Both the position numbers and the translations under genes were made by a program. From Nitrospinota bacterium (GTDB lineage: Bacteria; 2-12-FULL-45-22; JACOWJ01), in contig JACOWJ010000003.1 of assembly GCA_016176845.1 (NCBI GenBank), forward strand, positions 1 to 47,246: DNA of 47,246 nt. Direction: 5' to 3'. The notes beneath the pieces are model-generated. The model had not been told where the DNA came from. It saw only the letters and a list, made by a program, of their open reading frames with translations, and did no database searches. Of this stretch, positions 43,113 to 47,246 are shown piece by piece. Every line of letters begins with the position of its first letter. Position 1 is the stretch's first letter.

Positions 43113-44249
43113 ATGGCCATTCAAGAGTTTCCCCGCACTGACGAAAGGTCATTGGAGGAAGAGGCCGACTTGTTCAAGATCAACGCCGTCGACCATATTG
43201 AGCTCTGGGTCGGCAACGCCAAACAATCCGTCTATTATTGGAAAACCTGGGGCTTCAAGCCCATAGCCTATTCTGGACTGGAGACCGCCAACCGCCGTCA
43301 CGCCTCCTGGGTAGTTGAGCAGAACCAGATCCGTTTCGTGTTGAGCACGTCGTATTCCCCCCACGACGAGATGGCCGCCCACCATCTGCTGCATGGCGAC
43401 GGCGTGAAGGTCATCGCGCTTGAGGTGGAGGACATAAAAGCCGCTTACCACGAGACTACAACGCGTGGCGCCAAGGGCGTGCAGGCTCCCACCGAGGCCC
43501 AAGACGAGGGTGGGATCGTTCGCACCGCCATCATCCAGGGCTACGGCCAAACCCTGTTCAAGTTTGTCGAGCGATCGGACTATTCCGGCGCCTTCCTGCC
43601 CGGATACAAAGCCCTCCCCGAAGACCGGACCGTCATCCCCACCGGGCTGGAGGCCATCGACCACATCGTGGGCAACGTGGAGTTGGGCAAGATGGACTAT
43701 TGGGTCAACTGGTTCCACCAGACCATGGGCTTCCGCCAGATCGTGCACTACGACGATAAGGTGATCCATACCGAATACTCCGCGCTCATGTCCAAGGTGA
43801 TGGGCAGCGGCAACGGGCGCATCAAGTTCCCCATCAATGAGCCCGCCAAGGGCCGCAAAAAATCCCAAATCGAAGAGTTCCTGGATTACTACCTCGGACC
43901 GGGCGTCCAGCACATCGCCTTGCTCACCGACGACATCGTCGCGACCGTGCGCGAGCTCAAGAATCGCGGGCTGGAATTCCTGCGCGTCCCCCAGGCGTAC
44001 TACGACGCGCTGCCCGAGCGAATCGGCGAGATCCAGGAGAACTATGCGGACATCGCGGAGCTGGGCATCCTGGCCGACAGGGATGACGAGGGCTACCTGC
44101 TCCAGATTTTCTCCAAGCCCGTCCAGGACCGCCCGACGATGTTCATGGAGGTCATCCAGCGCCGCGGCGCGCGCGGTTTCGGCGTGGGAAATTTCAAGGC
44201 GCTGTTCGAGAGCATCGAGATCGAACAAGCACGGCGCGGAAATTTATAA
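43113..44249 (+). CDS. hppD: 4-hydroxyphenylpyruvate dioxygenase
   Basis: A 378-residue non-heme Fe(II) dioxygenase that turns 4-hydroxyphenylpyruvate into homogentisate in tyrosine catabolism. It is a two-domain VOC-type protein; iron ligands are H184 (AIDHIVGN), H267 (GVQHIALLTDD) and E346 (FMEVIQR). The N-terminal INAVDHIELWVGNA and the EIQENYADIAELGILADRDDEGYLLQ segments are typical. ATG at 43113 follows GAGGAGG. It is the first gene of an hppD-FAH-hmgA cluster, and starts 162 bp from the divergent CbbQ gene. Codon use is richer in CGC and GCG than in the core genes, which suggests acquisition. Confidence 0.95.
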   Translation: MAIQEFPRTDERSLEEEADLFKINAVDHIELWVGNAKQSVYYWKTWGFKPIAYSGLETANRRHASWVVEQNQIRFVLSTSYSPHDEMAAHHLLHGDGVKVIALEVEDIKAAYHETTTRGAKGVQAPTEAQDEGGIVRTAIIQGYGQTLFKFVERSDYSGAFLPGYKALPEDRTVIPTGLEAIDHIVGNVELGKMDYWVNWFHQTMGFRQIVHYDDKVIHTEYSALMSKVMGSGNGRIKFPINEPAKGRKKSQIEEFLDYYLGPGVQHIALLTDDIVATVRELKNRGLEFLRVPQAYYDALPERIGEIQENYADIAELGILADRDDEGYLLQIFSKPVQDRPTMFMEVIQRRGARGFGVGNFKALFESIEIEQARRGNL

Positions 44250-45266
44250 ATGAAGTACGTCACCTTCCTCACACCCGGTGCGCCGCATGCCCCACGGCTG
44301 GGAGCGGTGTTGGACGAGGCGGTGGTGGATCTGCACACCGCCAGAGATTGGGCGCAAGGGGCGCGCGCCATTTCGCCCGAGGAGCTGCCCGACTCGCTCC
44401 TCGGGCTGATTCGCGGCGGATCGCCCGTTTGGGCCTACGCGCGCAAATTGGTCGATGCCCTCGAGGGAGAGGATCTCCTTGGCCTGCGTGGGCCGGGCCG
44501 GCAGGCAGTAGGCCTCCCCCTGGATAGCGTGCAGCTGCTCCCGCCCCTCTCACACCCCCCCAGCGTGCGCGATTTCTATGCCTTCGAGCGGCACGTCAAG
44601 ACCGCAAATGCCAATCGCGGTTGCCAGGTTCCTGCCGAATGGTATGAGTTTCCGGTCTTCTACTTCACCAACCCTCACGCAATCTTTGGGCCCAACGATG
44701 AAATACCCTACCCTCAGGCCACCCGCGCGCTGGACTACGAGCTGGAGATCGCCTGCGTGATCGGTCTGGCCGGGAGCGACATTCCGCCAGCCCGGGCCGA
44801 AGAGCACATCTTCGGGTATACGATCCTGAACGATTGGAGCGCGCGAGACATTCAGCGCAGAGAGATGAAGGTCGGCCTTGGCCCGGCCAAGGGCAAGGAT
44901 TTTGCCACCAGCCTGGGTCCATGGCTGGTAACGCCGGATGAGTTGAAGGACAAGAGGACCGATCAGCCGGGCGTGTATGATTTGGAAATGGTGGCCCGCA
45001 TCAACGGCGTCGAGCGCTCGCACGGCAATTTTAAGGAGATCTACTATTCTTTCGGAGAGCTCATCGCCCGCGCCTCCGCCGATACGGTGTTGCTGCCGGG
45101 TGACGTGATCGGTTCGGGCACGGTGGGCACCGGATGCCTGCTCGAGCTCACCCGAGGCGAGGGCCCATGGCTCCTGCCGGGGGATATCGTGGAGCTAGAG
45201 ATCGAGCGATTGGGGATCTTGATGAATCGCGTCGTGAAAAAGAAGGCGCAGATCAGTCCCTCGTGA
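44250..45266 (+). CDS. Fumarylacetoacetate hydrolase-family protein
   Basis: A 338-residue FAH-family hydrolase. The C-terminal catalytic domain includes the metal-binding LDYELEIACVIGLAG (about 155-170), GYTILNDWSARDIQRREMKVGLGPAKGKDFATSLGPW, and the PGDVIGSGTVGTGC segment. Within this cluster it probably hydrolyses fumarylacetoacetate to fumarate and acetoacetate, the last step of tyrosine breakdown. Its ATG follows the hppD stop directly (start 44250 after 44249). A maleylacetoacetate isomerase is not in the window. Other FAH-family reactions (decarboxylase, acylpyruvase) cannot be excluded. Confidence 0.9.
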   Translation: MKYVTFLTPGAPHAPRLGAVLDEAVVDLHTARDWAQGARAISPEELPDSLLGLIRGGSPVWAYARKLVDALEGEDLLGLRGPGRQAVGLPLDSVQLLPPLSHPPSVRDFYAFERHVKTANANRGCQVPAEWYEFPVFYFTNPHAIFGPNDEIPYPQATRALDYELEIACVIGLAGSDIPPARAEEHIFGYTILNDWSARDIQRREMKVGLGPAKGKDFATSLGPWLVTPDELKDKRTDQPGVYDLEMVARINGVERSHGNFKEIYYSFGELIARASADTVLLPGDVIGSGTVGTGCLLELTRGEGPWLLPGDIVELEIERLGILMNRVVKKKAQISPS

Positions 45267-45322
45267 AAAGACAAGTCCGAGGCGGTGCTCGAGCAAGCTT
45301 CGCTTCTTAAGGAGTCGTCGCT

Positions 45323-46507
45323 ATGCCTTTTTATCATCGGCTGGGGATCCTTCCCCAGAAACGCCACACCCAGTTCCGCAAGCCGGACGGCTCGCTCTAT
45401 CGCGAGCAGGTGATGGGAACCAAAGGCTTCTCCGGCATCCAGTCCATTCTGTATCACTGCCATTCGCCCACACGGCTCAAACAGGTCGAAAGACTGGGCA
45501 GGGCGAGCGTGGAGTACGCCGATTACGGCCCCCTGCGTCCTCGATTGTTCAAGAGCAAGGAGATCCCGGAGAGCGCCGACCCGATCAGCGGACGCTGCGT
45601 GCTGATGGGCAATGCCGATGTCACCATCGCCGTGGCACGCCCCACGCAGTCTATGGAATACCATTATCGCAATGGGGAAGGGCACGAGATGTTCTTCATC
45701 CATCAAGGCGAGGGCACGTTGCACTCGCAGTTCGGCAAGCTGGACTTCGGGCCCGGTGACTATCTCAATATCCCGATCAGCACTACCTGGCGCATGGAGC
45801 TGCGCGGCGGTGAACACCGCATGCTGGTTTTCGAATCACCCAACGGCTTCGAGCCGCCCAAACGGTACCGAAACGAGTACGGCCAGCTGATCGAGAACAG
45901 CCCATATTGCGAGCGCGATATCCGCGTGCCGGGCGAGCTCGAGACCCACGACGAAACGGGCGACTTCGAGATCCGCGTGAAGGCACGCGGCGAATTCCAT
46001 TGCCATATCCTCGACCACCACCCATTCGATGTCGTCGGCTGGGATGGTTACCTCTACCCCTACGCCTTTAACATCGGGGATTTCGAACCGATCACCGGCC
46101 GAATCCACCAGCCCCCCCCGGTGCATCAAACCTGGGAAGGTTGGAACTTTGTGATCTGCTCGTTCGTGCCGCGCCTGTTCGATTATCACCCGCTGAGCAT
46201 CCCGGCGCCATACAACCACGCCAACGTCAACTCGGACGAGGTAATCTATTACGCCCAGGGCAACTTCATGAGCCGCAAAGGGGTGGATCAATACGACCTG
46301 AGCTTGCACCCCAGCGGCCTTCCCCACGGTCCGCATCCGGGAACGGTGGAGGCCAGCATCGGCAAGCAGCGCACGGAGGAGCTGGCTGTGATGATCGACA
46401 CCTTCCATCCATTACAGGTTACGCCCTTTGCGTCGAAGTACGAGGACGAGCGCTACGCCTACAGTTGGATCGAGCACGACTTGCAGACATCAACCACGAC
46501 AGGATAA
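45323..46507 (+). CDS. hmgA: Homogentisate 1,2-dioxygenase
   Basis: A 394-residue cupin-type Fe(II) ring-cleaving dioxygenase that opens homogentisate to maleylacetoacetate. Features: HQGEGTLHSQFGKLDFGPGDYLNIP (127-151, cupin core), HHPFDVVGWDGYLYPYAF (232-249), PYNHANVNSDE with H299 and E306, and H335 in LHPSGLPHGPHPG. These match bacterial-type enzymes. ATG at 45323 follows AAGGAG. It needs O2. It ends 125 bp before the flavin reductase gene, separated by dispersed repeats. Confidence 0.95.
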   Translation: MPFYHRLGILPQKRHTQFRKPDGSLYREQVMGTKGFSGIQSILYHCHSPTRLKQVERLGRASVEYADYGPLRPRLFKSKEIPESADPISGRCVLMGNADVTIAVARPTQSMEYHYRNGEGHEMFFIHQGEGTLHSQFGKLDFGPGDYLNIPISTTWRMELRGGEHRMLVFESPNGFEPPKRYRNEYGQLIENSPYCERDIRVPGELETHDETGDFEIRVKARGEFHCHILDHHPFDVVGWDGYLYPYAFNIGDFEPITGRIHQPPPVHQTWEGWNFVICSFVPRLFDYHPLSIPAPYNHANVNSDEVIYYAQGNFMSRKGVDQYDLSLHPSGLPHGPHPGTVEASIGKQRTEELAVMIDTFHPLQVTPFASKYEDERYAYSWIEHDLQTSTTTG

Positions 46508-46511
46508 CTCG

Positions 46512-46635
46512 AACGTATAGGAATTTCCTTTTGGCAGGAGCCAGTTGCCGGGAATCAGGGGGTCAGTATCTCTCTGATCCCCACCCCTGTCCTCTGTCCC
46601 CTGTCCCCTAACTTGATCGTATAGGAATTTCCATG
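46512..46635 (-). repeat. GGAAATTCC repeats (copies 6-7) with TGTCCCC heptanucleotides
   Basis: On the plus strand AACGTATAGGAATTTCC (46512-46528, degenerate) and TTGATCGTATAGGAATTTCC (46613-46632) are the reverse complement of the 25-bp repeat. TGTCCTC-TGTCCCC-TGTCCCC units lie between them (46588-46609). The second copy runs directly into the ATG of the next gene. Confidence 0.8.
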
Positions 46636-47246
46636 GAATTCGACCCCTCCTCCCTTCCCTGGCAGTCCATTTACAAACTGATGATCGGCTCGATCGTGCC
46701 GAGGCCCATCGGATGGATCTCCAGCGTCAATGCGACGGGACAGCCGAACCTGGCCCCGTTCTCGTTTTTTAATGGCGTGTGCGCCAATCCACCGCATGTG
46801 CTCTTTTGCCCGATGATCCGCGGCAGCGACGGCCATCCCAAGGACACTCTCTGCAACGTGCGACAGACCGGCGAGTTCGTGGTCAATATCGTGAGTGAGC
46901 CGCTGGCTCAGGCGATGAACCTCTCGTCCGCCGAGTTTCCCCCGGAGGTGAACGAGTTTGAGGCCGCCGGGCTGGCCGCACTCCCCAGCGTCAAAGTTCG
47001 CCCGCCGCGGGTCGCCGAGAGCGCAGTGCAGTTCGAGTGTCATCTGACCCAGATTGTTAACCTGGGATCGGGGCCGGGCAGCGGCAGCGTGGTGATCGGC
47101 GAAGTGGTCTACGTGCACGTCCGCGACGAAGTGCTGTTCGACCAGGACAAGATTCGCCTCGAAAGTCTGAGGCCCATCGGGCGTCTCGGCGGCGATTGGT
47201 ACACCCGGGTGATCAACCCGTTCGAGCTCCTTCGCCCGCCCCCACC
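46633..47246 (+). CDS. Flavin reductase-like FMN-binding split-barrel protein (truncated by window end)
   Basis: The frame is open from ATG 46633 to the window end, giving at least 204 residues. The fold of the flavin reductase/FMN-binding split barrel is recognisable: IGSIVPRPIGWISSVNATGQ (18-37), NLAPFSFFNGVCANPP (39-54), TGEFVVNIVSE and HLTQIVNLG. The role in this cluster is not clear; related proteins supply reduced flavin or bind FMN. The start codon lies at the edge of a dispersed repeat, and AGGA of the repeat would act as ribosome site 7 nt upstream, so the start may have been created by the repeat. Confidence 0.85.
   Translation, partial: MEFDPSSLPWQSIYKLMIGSIVPRPIGWISSVNATGQPNLAPFSFFNGVCANPPHVLFCPMIRGSDGHPKDTLCNVRQTGEFVVNIVSEPLAQAMNLSSAEFPPEVNEFEAAGLAALPSVKVRPPRVAESAVQFECHLTQIVNLGSGPGSGSVVIGEVVYVHVRDEVLFDQDKIRLESLRPIGRLGGDWYTRVINPFELLRPPP

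Overview
The window looks like a GC-rich chromosome segment of a Gram-negative, probably Desulfobacterota-like (former deltaproteobacterial) bacterium with an anaerobic metabolic core. This rests on gene content and order: thrS-infC-rpmI-rplT-pheS-pheT-zapB-zapA, then a probable 6S RNA, a 5-formyl-THF cyclo-ligase, rny, a TIGR00282 phosphoesterase and yajC-secD; a tungsten-type aldehyde:ferredoxin oxidoreductase; methylmalonyl-CoA functions; and an HspR-type dnaK cluster. No rRNA is present, so the taxon is an inference.

Layout. 1-1001: remains of a polysaccharide-locus head (a NusG-like antiterminator and a Gfo/Idh/MocA oxidoreductase, both frameshifted) and tRNA-Glu and tRNA-Gln. 1107-4642: ilvE, an orphan FlhB-C-like/FliK-C-like pair and a DUF123 GIY-YIG protein, all on the minus strand. 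4796-9678: a stand-alone B12-binding protein between repeat elements, a DUF362 ferredoxin protein with an AOR, a small Cys protein and methylmalonyl-CoA epimerase. 9772-22971: tRNA-Val and the long translation, division, RNA-decay and secretion run described above; infC appears to start at AUC, and secD has no secF after it. 22931-25628: a PHP hydrolase and a NapH/NapG-like polyferredoxin. 25933-32816: the heat-shock supercluster (dnaK, a Zn-finger-less DnaJ, hspR, a membrane metallopeptidase, a DUF1844 protein, grpE, dnaJ) behind a promoter that overlaps a HAIR-like operator. 32635-34721: a secreted VWA protein and a lipoprotein.

34900-37080 is an accessory island: dispersed repeats, a MazF/PemK remnant, a 102-bp MITE with perfect target duplications, a DUF2442 gene whose stop lies inside an integron attC site, a possible group II intron remnant, and an AT-richer gene for a protein with a eukaryote-like CXC (tesmin/TSO1) cysteine domain. 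37153-42818 (minus): a SUMF1-like protein, a glyoxalase-II-like hydrolase, a fused FAD/Fe-S D-2-hydroxyacid dehydrogenase and a CbbQ/NorQ AAA ATPase. 43113-47246: a homogentisate tyrosine-catabolism cluster (hppD, FAH-family hydrolase, hmgA) and a flavin reductase cut by the window end; its codon use differs from the core and it needs O2.

The intergenic regions carry several families of short repeats. At least five unrelated sequences have a 7-nt period and most fold back on their own reverse complement. A separate 25-bp element with a GGAAATTCC core recurs about seven times and supplies stop or start codons to neighbouring genes. The most noteworthy observations are the attC/MITE/CXC island, the heptanucleotide repeats (one inside a coding sequence), and the HAIR-like dnaK operator.
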